Below the pieces are notes generated by a model, which saw only the letters and a list, made by a program, of their open reading frames with translations, made no database searches and was not told where the DNA came from. The translations under genes and the position numbers were made by a program. Source: Yamagishiella unicocca (Eukaryota; Chlorophyta; Chlorophyceae; Chlamydomonadales; Volvocaceae). Taken from it: DNA of 64,000 bases. This document shows positions 42,903 to 55,500 of this stretch, one piece after another. The stretch's first letter is position 1, and the number at the start of each line of letters is the position of its first letter. The DNA is taken from positions 370,242 through 434,241 of the forward strand of contig BDSL01000092.1 of assembly GCA_003116995.1 (NCBI GenBank), in the 5' to 3' direction.

Positions 42903-45136
42903 TAGGGGGGCAGCGATGGGTTTGAGAGGGGCTCAGGGTTTGAGAGGGGCTCAGGGTCTGAGAGAGGCTAAGGGTCTGAGAGCGGCTAAGGGGCCAGTGG
43001 CAAGGTCGTCCCGCTCCCTCCGGTGGAACACTGCGTGCCGTATCGTGAACCTACTGTGCCGTACCATGCCGTATCATGCCGTACCGCGCCGTACCGCTAG
43101 ACCCTGACGCCGATTTGGCCGACGCCCAAGCGCTGTGCCAAGGGTCAACACACGGCTCTAGAGACGAAGGTGAAGGTGAGGCACCAGAAGGGTGCAAACG
43201 AGGGGCGGTGGGTGGCGGAGTGCACCGACAGGGGGGGAGTCCCACAGCCAGCCACAAAGCCCCATACCCGGCGCCGCCCGCCCCTGCTCCCCCACAGGCC
43301 CCCCGTTCCGCGCCCACCTCGTGAGGGTAGGTGACGGTGGACGCCACCACCTTGGCGAACGCGGAAGCTCCGGAACCGTCAGGCTGGTGGGGGCGGGAGG
43401 CGCAGCCGCACCCGGAGGCAGCCCCTTGAGCGCCTCTTCGACCTTGTGCTGCGCGATGGCCTGAGCGGCGACGGGGGTTGGGCAGGCGGTTGGGCGGGTG
43501 GTGGTTGGGCGGGTTGGGCGCGGCAGGTGTTGGGCAGGTGGTGCGCGGCAGTTGGTTGGGCAGGTAGTGCGCGGCAGGTGGTTGGGCAGATGGTGCGCGC
43601 TAGGTGTTGTACGCGTTCGTGTTGTGTTAGGTATGCGTTTGCGGCGGATGGTGGCTGGGCGGTGGCTGGGGCAGGAGGGCAGGTGAGGGGAGGCAGGTCG
43701 GTGCCCCCCCCCCAGCGCCAAGCACCCGCGGCTCCTGGCCCGCCCAGCGCCCCCCCAGCACACACTAAACACATTTCGCGGCTGGGCGAAGCCGCCGTAC
43801 GTACCTGCTTGGCGTACTCGTACAGCGGGAACTGGATGGCCACGTGCGCGATGCCCGCCATGGAAGGCGCCAGGCCGCTGTACAGCCCCCGCAGCCCCTC
43901 CTCGCAGGCGATCCGCAGCAGCGCCCCGGCCGTACTCTTGTACGGCGGCCTCTGTAGGTACGGCGCGATGGAGGCGGAAGCGCCGCCCATCACGGCACGC
44001 GGCAGCACGACCTTTGGTGCTGCTGGTGCTGCTGATGCTGCTGGTGCGGCGGCGGGCCCTATACCAGCCCCTGGCGGCCCCGGGCCGAGCCCCCCAGGGG
44101 CATTAGGACTACTGCCGGCAGCCCCCCCGCCGCCGCTACTGCCAGCCTGAGGTGTCCGGATGACGCTGCTGCTACTGCTACTGCTACTGCTACTGCTGCA
44201 ACTGCAACTGCTTCCGCGCCCGGTGGGACCTTGATGCTGATGTTGCTGGCGTTGAGGGTGCGGCTGCGGGTGCGGCTGTGGGTGCGGCTGCGGCTGCGGG
44301 TGCGGCGGGGTAGGGCCAGCCGCCGCCGCTGCCGCCGCCGCTGTCGCGGTTGGCTGGCCCCCTGCGGGCCACTTCTGGGCGGCGCTAGAGGCTGCCGCCC
44401 CCGCGGTGCCACAGGCGGCCGGCGCCCGCAGGGCCCCCCCCAGCCCCGCCGCCCCCTCCGCTCCGCGGGCCCCCCTGTCACCTCCCCCAGCATCCCGTGG
44501 CACTGCATCCGCGTCTTGACTACCCACAGCGGGTTCGTCACCAGGATGGTGGTGACGCCCGCACCCGCCGCCACCGCCATGTGCGTCAACGGGGTGCACA
44601 ACATGCCTCGTGCCAAACCCGCAGAACCCCCCTTCCCCCCCAGCTCCATGTAACCAGGTCTTCTCGCTCCTCTTCCCCCTGGGGCTCCCAAGACCGCAGG
44701 ACATTCCCTGGCTGGGAGGGAGGAGGAGCCCCGACACATTCCCTGGCTGCCGAGGAGAGCGAGCGTTACGGTGTTGCGCGTGAGCGATGCGCCCCGAGCC
44801 CCGACCCGGCAGACCACTCACCCCTTCGCGCGCAATAATGGCCCGAATGCCGCCGGATATGGTGGTGCTGCTGGCCTTGGTCACCTGCGGGACGGGGTGG
44901 GGTGGGGGGCGGTCGGGCGGGCGTTGGGAGTGTCAACGGGCCGCTGTCAAATCCTTGGGTCATCGCCGGGGCAGCCGGGATCCGCAATTGCCCGCCAGAT
45001 CCTAGCACGGTGAGTCATGCTGAACGGTTGGCAACCTCCCTCTTGGCTCTGGCTCAACGTATCGTGACCCATCCCGGGCTGTTGCCCCCTGGCCTCTCTG
45101 CCCGGCAGTCGGCCACCCTATCCCCGTTCTACCGGT
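42903..45136 (-). pseudogene. Inverted partial copy of the mitochondrial carrier gene (unit B)
   Basis: Same structure as the unit A copy, with the same missing exons 1 and 5, the same internal deletion and the same 10-bp frameshift, so the damage predates the tandem duplication. It differs by small changes: a 2-bp loss in the Ala/Gly tract near 44461 (CTCCGCTCCGCGGG), one extra repeat in the intron 3 tract, and scattered substitutions. Confidence 0.92.
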
Positions 45137-45280
45137 TGCGCTCTGAAAGGACAGGGACCCCTAGTGTCACAAAAAACCGCAAATGGGACCAACGTCCCCT
45201 GCCCCACGCCGAATCGCACGATCGCGCAAAACGACGCCAGGGGAGATATCCCTCCAATGCCTTTAAAGCAGCAGCCATGT

Positions 45281-47466
45281 ACCGCCGCCCAGTCTTCATC
45301 ATGCTGACGTGATCAAGCCTTCTACAGGTCTACTGACCAGAAGCCTTGATACGTGAAACAACTAGCAGCTGCAGCTGCAGCGTGCAGCGGAGATAGACTG
45401 ACCCGGCTGCATCGAATGCGACTTGCACGCCCAACCGTACATCAGTTCCAACCGCCCGGAAATAGTGGGGCTCTTCGGACCCAGCAGAGTAAATGGGCCA
45501 TGCGGCACGTAGTTCGTTATTGTTTTTAAGAAACTCCCAATCCGCTTTCATCTTGTCGCACGTCGGTAGTAGTGCTACTAGTAGGTGCTGCCGGCGGGTA
45601 CTGCATGCACCCTTCTGCAACCCGCTGCATCAAAACCTGACTTGTACGGCCACTCAGCTGCACCGAACTGCACCCACCGAAGGTGACGTGGCAACGGCCC
45701 ACGGAGATGTTGCAGGTGACGTTATTAGGTAGGCGCTGCTGGTCCTTAGTCCCCTTGATTGGTAAGGCCTCAGTCGGATGTGGATCGAGGCCTTTACGAA
45801 GGGGAAGACAAGGTTTGCGGCGGCCGGAAAGATCGCGGTCGACCGTTCGGTCTGTGCTACGTGCTGTCGTGCTGCGATGTGGCTTCACCTCATCTGCTCG
45901 CCACGGTCTGCCTACCGCACTAAAGAAATACAACTCCTATTGGTTTTAATGCCATAATGGCATAGAGGGGCGAGCACATCGGCAACGGGTATGGATGAAT
46001 GTTACATGCCGAGGCAAGTTCTAACGACCACGGAGTTACGTTGGACTGCGAAATTAATATGAAACGCATCTACAAATCGAAGGCATCATAAAGTACAGTG
46101 GAAACATCGCGGCGTGCCTATATTGGTGCTGGCCTTCGCACCTTGGCATGTCGAGGCCCAAATGTCTCAGATCATGGCCGTGATCTGGCGCATGATACCG
46201 GTATCTGCCCGCAACCGATCCATGCATGCCCATACCATCAAACGTGGGCCTTGCTGTGGCTTTTGCCTTTTTTTCGTCCATAACATCACACGTAGATAAT
46301 AGAAGAGTAGTTCAGATGCGGGAAAGCAGTCGGACGGAGAATTACGGGGCCCAGGTTTAAGCAGCGCAGGCGCGTGGGTCTTGCTTGGTATTCCCATCGA
46401 TACACATTTGTATCTATATGAATTTTCCATAAATGACGACTATAGACGTGCATAGACCGACAATGTAATTCTCCGTACGACTGTTTTTTCGCGTCTGAAC
46501 TCTTCTTCTTACCTACGTGTGATGTTATGGACAAACAGAGAGCAAACACCACAGCACGGCCCACGTTTGATTGTATGCGCATGGATCCGTTGAGGTCAGA
46601 GGTCATGCGCTAGATCACGGCCATTATCTGGGACATTTGGGCATCGACATGCCAAGGTGCGAAAGCAGACCAATACAGGCACGCCACGATGTTTCCACAA
46701 CACTTTGTGCAGCCTTCAGTTCGTAAATGTGTTTTCATATATAGCTAGTTTAATTTCGCAGTTCAACGTAACTCCGTGGTCGTTAGGCTTGCCTCAGCAT
46801 GTAACATTCATCCATACCCGTTGCCGAGGTGCTCGCCCTTCTGTGTCATTATGACATTAAGACCAATAGGAGTTGTATTTCTTAGTGCGGTAGGCAGACC
46901 GTGACGAGCAGATGAGGTGAAGCCATGTCGCAGCACCATAGACAGACCTAACGGTCAACCGTGATCTTTCCGGCCGCAAACCTTGTCTTCCCCGTCGTCA
47001 AGGCCACATCCCACTGACGCCTTACCAATCAAGGTGAGGTAAGGACCTCTTGTAGACAGCTCAGGAGGCCCACCGAAGTGAACTCCTGTCAGCAAATTAT
47101 GGTATGGGGTGCAGCCTCACTGTCCCTGCTGCCCCGCTTACCAGCTAGGCACTACTCATTTTCCCACCCGGTGATGGTGGCATAGTGGCCTGAGACTCCA
47201 GTCTACCGGCATCCAGCAACAACCTGAATCAATCAAACTTCGTAGGTTTTTTTTACATTGCACCAATGGACGGTTGCAACACCTCAGCTTCAAATCCTAC
47301 ATTACCCAGAGTGTCACAATACGACTGAGGTACGATATGTCGCAATACCATACAGAAACCATCGTGCGCACGCCTCCTCCTACCCCACCATCGCCTGATA
47401 GAAAGATAGCGCACAGTGTCGTTTCATCAGATCAGACCCAACATTAGATTGTACAGCATACCTTTC
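45281..47466. repeat. Tandem segmental duplication, unit C (partial)
   Basis: Matches unit B from its start through the palindrome (45741-47047) and the U2 promoter block, then stops at ATACCTTTC (47458-47466), the first 9 nt of U2. The U2 body, linker and carrier pseudogene are absent. Confidence 0.93.
45741..47047. repeat. 1.3-kb palindrome of unit C
   Basis: Copy of the unit B palindrome shifted by 5,569 bp; centre near 46405. Confidence 0.85.
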
Positions 47467-47939
47467 GCAGCCTTCACCGCCGCCCGGGCCTTCTTTTCCT
47501 CAGGACGACAGCCATGTTGGCCCGGCGCAGCAATTCCGGGCAGGGTGACGCGAGGGGGGAAAGAGTAGGATCGCCAGTAAGCGAGGTTGTAGGTTCTGGG
47601 GGCAGGGTTGGAATTGATGTGGGTTGTGTTCGAAGGTGCGTCGGGGCCGAAACGGTCGGCTGCCAGAACTGGCTGTCGGCAACGAATGACTGGTAATCCA
47701 CAGTTGATAATGCCCCGTCACACGAAAGGAGGTATTGAGGCAGCTACCGAGGCCATGGATATGTGTGGTTGCGCTCCGAGGTGCCCTCGACAGCTTATGT
47801 GCATTCCTAGCCCCGCGCAACCTCGGGCATGACTGCAAAAACTATGGAGCGGCTTCATAAGCATTCTCTCCTCAAGGAAGGAAGAGGATTCGACCATTGT
47901 AAAGTCAATTCGTTGTTCTGTAACCTGCGCAGTCTAGCC
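47467..47939. other. Unique spacer, no gene seen
   Basis: Sequence after the abrupt end of unit C. Small open frames on both strands without domains or splice sites. Confidence 0.5.
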
Positions 47940-48902
47940 CCCTTCACTGGTGTCGGTGCTGTGATCCTTCATTAGAACGTATTCATACAAATGTGTATCA
48001 ATGGAAGTACCAAGCAAGGCCGCTGGCCAACGCGCCTGTGCTGCCTGTGCTGCTTGAACCGCGACCCCGTAATTCTCCGTGCCGCTGCTTTTTCGCGTCT
48101 GAACTCTTATAAGTGATGATATGGACAAACAGAAGCACAAAGCACAGCAGGACTCACGTTTGCTTGTATGGGCATGGTTCGGTTGTGGTCTGAGGTCATG
48201 CGCCAGATCATGGCCATGATCTGGGACATTAGGGCCCCGACATGCCCCAATCCTAAGGCAGACCAATATAGGCACGCCGAGCAATACCGGTATTTTGTGC
48301 AAAACTTTAATTTGTAACTTTGTTTCATACATATACAGCCTAATCCCGCAGGTCAACGTGACTCTTGGCTCCGTGGTCGAAAGAACTTGCCTCAGCACGT
48401 ACATTCACCCATACCCGTTGCCAAGGTGCTCGCCCCTCTATGCCATTTAGATTTCGCCTATAGCACCTCTTGTCCTTTGTATTCACATATCGAGGATAAC
48501 GCTAAAGCCGGCCTCGGCGACGATACACCGCCTGGCCCCTGCTGGCCCACAACACAGCCCCACTGTGCCTGCCGCCCCGCTAATCGGCTAGGTACTACTC
48601 ATTTTCCCTCCCCCCTTTCAACGGTGGCATAGTGGCCTGCGACTCGAGTCTCCCGGCATCCGGCAACAACCGGAATCAAGCAAACCTTAGTAGGGATTTT
48701 AAAAATTGCACCGATGGACGGTTGCAACACCTAGGCTGCAAATCAAACAACGCGTCACAATACGGATCTCTCCAGGGCATATAACATGCAGAAACCATCA
48801 TGCGCATCCCTCCTGCTAACCCACCATCGCCTGATAGATAGCTTGCGCACGGCGTCGTTTGGTGACCACATACCCGACATTCCTCACTATTTTCATACCT
48901 TT
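47940..48902. repeat. Diverged remnant of the duplicated unit (unit D)
   Basis: 47940-48520 resembles one arm of the palindrome (GTAATTCTCCGT, TTTTCGCGTCTGAACTCTT, CATACCCGTTGCC). 48590-48902 resembles the segment leading up to U2, including CACCATCGCCTGATAGATAG. Homology again stops at ATACCTTT (48895-48902). Divergence is much greater than among units A-C, so it is older. Confidence 0.75.
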
Positions 48903-49900
48903 AACCGTACATCCCATGCATACGTTCCCGTACGTGGTGGGGCCGTGGTTGTGTACGTGGTTGGGACCAGGTAGCAGTACCTCGGCTACTCATTATTGGG
49001 AGGCAGGGGATGCTTATACGTACTCCGAGGCTTGCCACACGTAATACGGCTTGCCAAGCAATTCCTATGGGACCTGCTGGCGCGGTGGGTGAGAGGCGCT
49101 ACGGGAGCGACCACGCACAGCAGGCGGGGCGAAGGCCCACCATCGTGTTGGCCAATTTGTGCGTATGGCCACATCCGACTCTACATTGCGCACCTGCGCC
49201 CTCAATCTCATAGAAGCTCGCCGTGAGACCAGCCCTGGAGGCGGCCGCACGCTGCGCGGTCTCTGTGGCCGCACGCGCCTCTTTGGAGACGAATATATGA
49301 TTTAGAAAGGAACTTGTATCCCAGGGAAGCGGCGCAAAGGTGGTGGACCAAGGCAATGCCGCCAGCCACGGCGCGAATTCACCCCGGGCGGGACGGACAA
49401 GGCGCCTCAGCTTCTAAAAAGCAGACAGATATTGCCTAAGCCGTGCTTGCATGGATAACATGGCACGAACGTTAATTAGGACAGGGTGGTCCTTCCCCAC
49501 CATCGTACAATAGATAGATTGCGCACAGCGTCATTTGGTGACGTGGGACCCAAATCTATATCGTGCAGCCCACCATCGCATTTGCCAAATTTTGCGTATG
49601 TCCACACCCTGTGTGCATTGCGCGCCTGCTCCATCATTATCATGGCACGAACGTTAATTAGGACAGGGTGGTCCTTCCCCACCATCGTACAATAGATAGA
49701 TTGCGCACAGCGTCATTTGGTGAGATGGGAGCGACCACGCACAGCAGGCGGGGCGAAGGCCCACCATCGTGTTGGCCATTTTGTGCGTATGGCCACATCC
49801 GGTTCTGCATTGCGCACCTGCTCCCACACATTCATACCTTTCTAGAACGCCCCCTCCCCTCTAGAACGCCCCCTCCCCTCTAGAACGCCCTTCCCTCCCC
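48903..49900. repeat. Further U2-upstream-like fragments and local duplications
   Basis: An ~80-bp segment with CACCATCGTACAATAGATAG and TTGCGCACAGCGTCATTTGG occurs at about 49463-49545 and 49641-49725. A ~115-bp segment with GAGCGACCACGCACAGCAGG occurs at about 49097-49205 and 49730-49830. The last ends in ATACCTTTCT (49834-49843), followed by CTAGAACGCC repeats. All resemble the block 5' of U2. No gene. Confidence 0.65.
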
Positions 49901-49969
49901 TCCCCCTCCCCTCTCCTACCAGCCCCGTTTTCAGAATGTTCATTCTCTCAAGAGATATGTTCGGCTTTG

Positions 49970-49974
49970 TTACA
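49970..49974 (-). terminator. TGTAA poly(A) signal downstream of the helicase exon
   Basis: TGTAA on the minus strand, about 90 nt after the helicase stop codon at 50061-50063. It is the usual green-algal poly(A) signal; five bases alone are weak evidence, but the position is right. Confidence 0.5.
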
Positions 49975-50060
49975 AGAAATCATCTGACAAAACACATTGC
50001 CTAACATATCACGAAAGAGGAAATACATTGGTCCTTAAATCTTATAGTCCATCAGATGTA

Positions 50061-52429
50061 TCATCGGAAATCCTCTGACAGAACATCGTCGTCCTCATCC
50101 TCCTCCTCCTCCTCCTCCTCGGCATCGTCCTCTTCCTCCTGTTCATCCTCCTCATCATACTCCTCCCATTCCATATCGTTCTCCTCTTCTTCCATGTCTT
50201 CCTCCTCATGTTCATCGTCCTCAGAATACACCTCTTCTGCCTCATCTTCAATCACCTCTACCTCCAACACTTTCCAGGGTGTGGACAACACAAAATTTAC
50301 TGCACGTGGATCAACGTGGATATCAGCAGCTGTAATTCCATGTGTGATATGGCAATCTTCCCAGCGACGAACACGTGACAATGCCACATAAACCTGGCCT
50401 GGTGCAAAGGCCTTGGAGACAGACACCTGGGCATAATCCAGAGTCATCCCCTGTGCCTTATGTACTGTCAACGCCCAACCCAAGATAAGTGGAAGTGCTA
50501 CCCGGCTGCCATAAGTCTTACCATTAGTCACCTGGAACTCAAACATTTCTGGTTTAATTACCATATCAAGACCACTAGGAAAGCGCACAATTGGCCACTT
50601 GCCATTTACACTTACCATGGTCATTATTCGCTGGACATCAGCTACCCTCAAACCCACCGAAGCAGGCCAAGCCAACGATGATATATCATCACACTTTTTA
50701 AAACCCACCACTGTACCATGCGACCCATTTACTATCCCACGCCCCAAATTTTTTATGACAAGAACCTGGGCCCCAACCTTCAATGCAAGCTTCCGCTTCG
50801 CAAGCATGCTATCATAGTATTGTTCCTGGCCTTCAGGTACTTCCACCCTCGACGATCTTACACTTGCAGCACCATTGTGGACATTATCAGCTGCCCAAAA
50901 AACGACTTCTTCATCTGCAATCGCTTCCAATCTCCTCGAATTTTCCACCTCCACTTCACGACGTCTACAGAATAGTTTTACGATATTCAAGCAAGGATCC
51001 AGTGCATTCCTCACCATTTGGTTCATCATCTTGGCAACATCACAATCTAAAACACCAAAAGCCATCTTACGCAAACACACGCGAAACTCCTCATCACCTG
51101 CATGACGATGACTACCTCTTAACTCAATGAACAGAAAGTTGAGCCTGCTAAATCCTTCAGCCTCAAACATATATGGCACATTCACCTTGCGTACAAGCGG
51201 ATTCGTTTGACCAGATTGGAAGGCAGAGTCATCCTCGACATTCTCAGGGACCGGCCCCAACTGCAACACATCACAAACAATCACTACCTGTACACCACCG
51301 AACGGCCTCCGTTTATCCCTAAGCTCATTAGCTATTCCCATCAACAAAGCAAACATGCGCGATGACATCATAGATGCCTCATCAATAACTATCACTTGAA
51401 CTTTCCGCCATCGTTGACGTATTGATGCAGGCATGGCCTTAACAACAGCTTCCACACTGCCATTGCCGAGTCCAATTCCAGATGCACTATGAATAGTGCA
51501 ACCATCGACGTTCACAGAGCTCAGTCCAGTAGTGGACGTCACCCATACAGCACCATCGGACTCAGGATACATAGCTTCCAGCAGGGGTACCAAGGTCGAT
51601 GTTATAAAGGTGCTTTTCCCAGTTCCAGACAATCCATGTACAAAGACATTACGTCTTTGACGCAGCAATGTTTGAAACGCATGCATACTCAACCCTGTTC
51701 CATCACAAATGTCATCTGGCCAAGGATCATCCTCCCTGGCCAGCACAAACCGGCCACCAGTCCCAACGCCTGCTACAGGACGTCGAACCCTTTTGGGCAC
51801 GGATTCACAACCTCTTGAACGATTGTCTGTATGCTTTGCTTCACACTGCTGTGCATGACGTCCTAGGCCATCACCAACAGGATGTGACCTTGCCTGAACT
51901 GGGTGAATAATCTCAACATTTGCAGAATCAACTGCACACCACCGTTTGCATGCTTTACCGCCATTTGTAGCCTTCCTACACTTGTTATACATCGGATGGT
52001 CATGCGGAATTTGCATTGAAAAATTGCGTTCAAACACATAGACAATGCTCATCACGGATCCATTCAAACGCTTGTGAACCTCTAGCCGCTGAAACCCACC
52101 ATAATAATATGCCGTGATAGTGCTGTGAGGTTGCAACATGAATTTGGCTGCCTCCTTTGGACAATTGGGTCCAAGTCCCAATGGCAAATTTCCATAAGCA
52201 CCATCAGTGATACCCATGAAAAACAGATCACATGCCATAGCAGCATCACGGGCTGTTTCATAGTACCCCAGATTCATGCGATACCGTGAGCTAACTTTAC
52301 CATCTTGATGCACAATAAAAGATGGCTGTGCTTTCCAAGCCTTGAATGTTCCCCGTGCAGGTTGTTGTCCATTGCAGCGCTGCACATACTGCTGACGTTT
52401 TGCCATAATTGCACGGTCGAATGTAATGC
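50061..52429 (-). CDS. AP2-like domain plus PIF1-type helicase, acidic tail (possible alternative last exon)
   Basis: About 790 aa. It starts either at an internal ATG (first at 52460, then MAKRQQYV near 52405) or, as I prefer, at a splice acceptor CTTACAG at 52430-52432 in phase 1. Residues ~25-95 (ORF numbering from 52460) have the AP2/ERF-like pattern SRYRMNLGYYETARDAAMAC ... GAYGNLPLG, a DNA-binding fold. The PIF1/RecD-like helicase follows: Walker A GLSGTGKST (~275), Walker B VIVIDEASMM (~356), FGGVQVVIVCDVLQLGPV, and C-terminal motifs ILGWALTVHKAQGMTLD and QVYVALSRVRR. The last ~60 residues are almost all Asp/Glu. No HUH or Rep nuclease was found, which argues against a Helitron. It lies 90-120 bp downstream of the tyrosine-recombinase exon on the same strand. 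PIF1 helicases unwind 5'-3' DNA; here it probably serves replication or transposition of the element. Confidence 0.88.
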
Positions 52430-52472
52430 CTGTAAGCACATGACACATGGAGGAACACATGTAGGCCTGATG

Positions 52473-52477
52473 TTACA
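52473..52477 (-). terminator. TGTAA poly(A) signal downstream of the recombinase exon
   Basis: TGTAA on the minus strand, about 75 nt after the recombinase stop (52550-52552) and upstream of the helicase acceptor at 52430. It would end a recombinase-type transcript before the helicase exon. Confidence 0.55.
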
Positions 52478-52549
52478 AATCCAATGAGGAACAAACGCAC
52501 ATGCATTATTGCAGATATTCAATGCCCATTATCTGCATGCATACCATCC

Positions 52550-55500
52550 TTACTCGCTTTTGCCTTCTTCACTACTGTACCACACAGGAGCACCGCATTC
52601 TGAATACTCCAACATGCCTTCATTTTTCCAACGGTTAATATCAACAACGGTTATAGGACAGTCAACCAACCACTTATTCAAATGAATGCCTATTTTACGC
52701 ACAAAAGGCTTCGTGATCCTTGCCTTCGTTGACATGTCTGGCATGCCTCGCATTTCAGGCACATCATTCAACTGCTGATACGACGAAATCAATGCCTTCA
52801 GCTCAATGTCCAACGCTGATTCTATTGCACTTTCATAAGCAGCCTTTGCCAGTCTGTAAATTGCAGCCAGTTCAGGACAGGTTTCCTGGAACCGTGTCCA
52901 CCGTTCACGAGAGTCCCTGCAGTTGGAGGACACACTGGAACTCTTATTACCTTCTTCCCAGATGTGCAAGCCAACCCGACACATTTCCTCACGCGCTTTC
53001 TTAACAACCGAAGACGAGTTTGCCCACATCCTTGGAGCCCATGGCACATCAGTAAATAACTTACGTTCCTTATAAACAATGTCTGCATCCTTCAAGTCCT
53101 TCCCCATGTAATTCTGTATACGTTCAGCTATGATTTCGGGTGGACGCTCAACACCGTATGCCATTGCCACTGTATCCAAATTCTCATCAAGGACCAGCCC
53201 CTGATATGTCTTCCGAATGGCTTCATTATTTGTATTGCCACTCCACCCTCCCCAGCGTGATAAGGCATTCTCTACTCCACCATCAACTTGCTTTCCACCG
53301 TTTTGAAGTAGATTCACTGTCATTGCACGGGTTGCATTTCCATGCCGGTGAGCACGAAACCCTCGAGGCTTCGAACCCATTCGCAAGAAAATTTCTCTAC
53401 TGTAAGTTGACAAGGTCTTAGCACCAATTGGCTCCGTATCAAACCATTTATCACCGTTCACAGTGCAAAACAGGAAGTACTCCATACATGCTGGATGTAT
53501 AAGCAGTTCCTTGCCGTCATGACAAGCAAGCAAGGGATTCCCTTCGACAAATACACACCTTAACACCAGCAGTGTATATATATAGTAACTTGCTGACCGG
53601 ATGTGTTCTCTTTCATAGTCCTTTGATCCTAGATAGCTTTCTTTTAGGCGACGCTGACCACGCGGGTCCATATATTTCTCATCACGAAAGAGGTAAACAG
53701 CTTCAGGAACAAGCCATTCTTTGCCTGCAACAGACACTACTTTTGCATGCATCTTTATATCAGAAAGTCGCATTGCAGAAATAGTCGCTGGACGTCGACC
53801 AGTTAGCTGTCCCAGGCACCAGATAGCGCTTTTCAGCACACCAAATAGCGACCGTTGGTTCTGAAACTTGGCACCGTTACGAGCCTCGAACATTGATGTA
53901 GGCTCCGTGGTACGAACCTGGGCCCCATACTCCCGCCGCAAGGATGCTTTTAGAGTACGGTATTCAGAACTAAATAAATGCCGTGGGTCAACACTATTCT
54001 CTGCAAGAACGCCCCCTTTTCGTCCCATTTTATGTTCAACATCAATATATTTCCGTATGTTGACATAGCAGACGTCGTCAATGCAAGCATTAAAAACACT
54101 GTTTGAACCCGTTCCTGCATGTGCATATAGACAAAACTCTAGAAATGTATCCCTGTTTGGAGGCCATTCCGTTTGGAGGTTCTCTACCAGTTCATGGTAC
54201 AGCCTGTAGTCTTCGGAAGATACCCCCTTCAGGCTGTCAACTACCTCGGCAATTGAACAAACTGTTTCTGCTGGCTGACATTCCTCACGAGACTCCATTC
54301 CCATGCGCTCAACTAAAAGGCTGTATGCATATACATATGTGAATTCTTCAAATAACGCGGCATGGCCCTTACGTCTCGCAACAACAGAATTAGTTGATCC
54401 TCCTAGAGGATTTTTACAACGTTCCAAAATTTCCCTGCCCTTCAAACGCCGTGTACTATATTTCTGCCGCCGTTGTGTCTCACCACGATAGCCTGTTGGA
54501 TTCCTGGTCCTTCTGTCTTGATCTGCCTCTTCGCTGCTTGCATTGCCATCTTCATCAGCAGCTCCATAAGCTCCACCACCATTGCTTTGGTCGGACGCTG
54601 GCCTAATTACAGTACCTACGTAGGTACATGACATAAAGGGGAATTAATTGCCATATAGATAGGCAGATCAATATGACATACATACATACCATTGCTCAAC
54701 AGGTATTGTTCATGTATTTATATATACCATTCTGTAAGTACGTAAGCATTGTCCCACTCTACTGTACAATGTATTTTTTCTCCTGTAACATGCATGCACA
54801 AAGTACTACTATCATACCACTGACTGTGTGTCCTTCAACAATGGTTGCTTACCAACAGTATCCCTAGCAATCGGTTCCTCATCTTCGCCAGACAGGTCCA
54901 TAACAGCACCAGTGGTCCGCCGTGATCCATTGCCACCAGCAGGCGGAATTTGTACACTTGCATTATTACCAACAGAACGCCTTACAACTTCCTGTCCTTC
55001 TCCTTGGCGACGTACACCTGCGTGTGGGGATATAATAAAGTAATACAAATTATAAATGTACAATATTCCTGTTAAGCTACTAAACTGACTAAAACTGACA
55101 ATCCACATTATTACCAAAATACGCTCCAATGTAAGACTACAGGTTAAGCGCATACAGGTGGGCGGGACTGTTCCCTTCAAATCTTATTAAATTGCACAGA
55201 TACAGTACGATACACATCACAATTCCAGCATTCCTTTGCCATAAAATACATATAAGAACATACCTGAATTTTTTGGTATCGCCGTTACACCAGCAGCACG
55301 AGGCACTGTAAGTGACAATGATGGGCTACCAAGCATGGCTCCAGCCATGCCTAATATGAATAAAAACATAAAACATCCGGTCAGTGTACTTACAATCACT
55401 CTCACATATTATAATTTTTCTTCACGTACTAGATAACATCTACCCACACTGGGACTAAGCTTATTAACTGTATGTATGCAGAATACATAGGTACATACAC

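Larger units (their letters stand above)
39712..45280. repeat. Tandem segmental duplication, unit B (5,569 bp)
   Basis: Complete unit: palindrome (40172-41478), U2 gene (41889-42079), linker, inverted carrier pseudogene (42903-45136) and a 145-bp end segment. Lines from 39712 repeat from 45281 with near identity, giving the unit length directly. Confidence 0.95.

Noticed and set aside
47458..47940. A third U2 snRNA gene in unit C
   Set aside because: Only the promoter block and the first 9 nt match; the rest of U2 is absent.
50061..52460. Helitron Rep-Hel protein
   Set aside because: The helicase part fits PIF1, but there is no HUH or Rep nuclease motif; the N terminus looks AP2-like and a tyrosine recombinase lies next to it.
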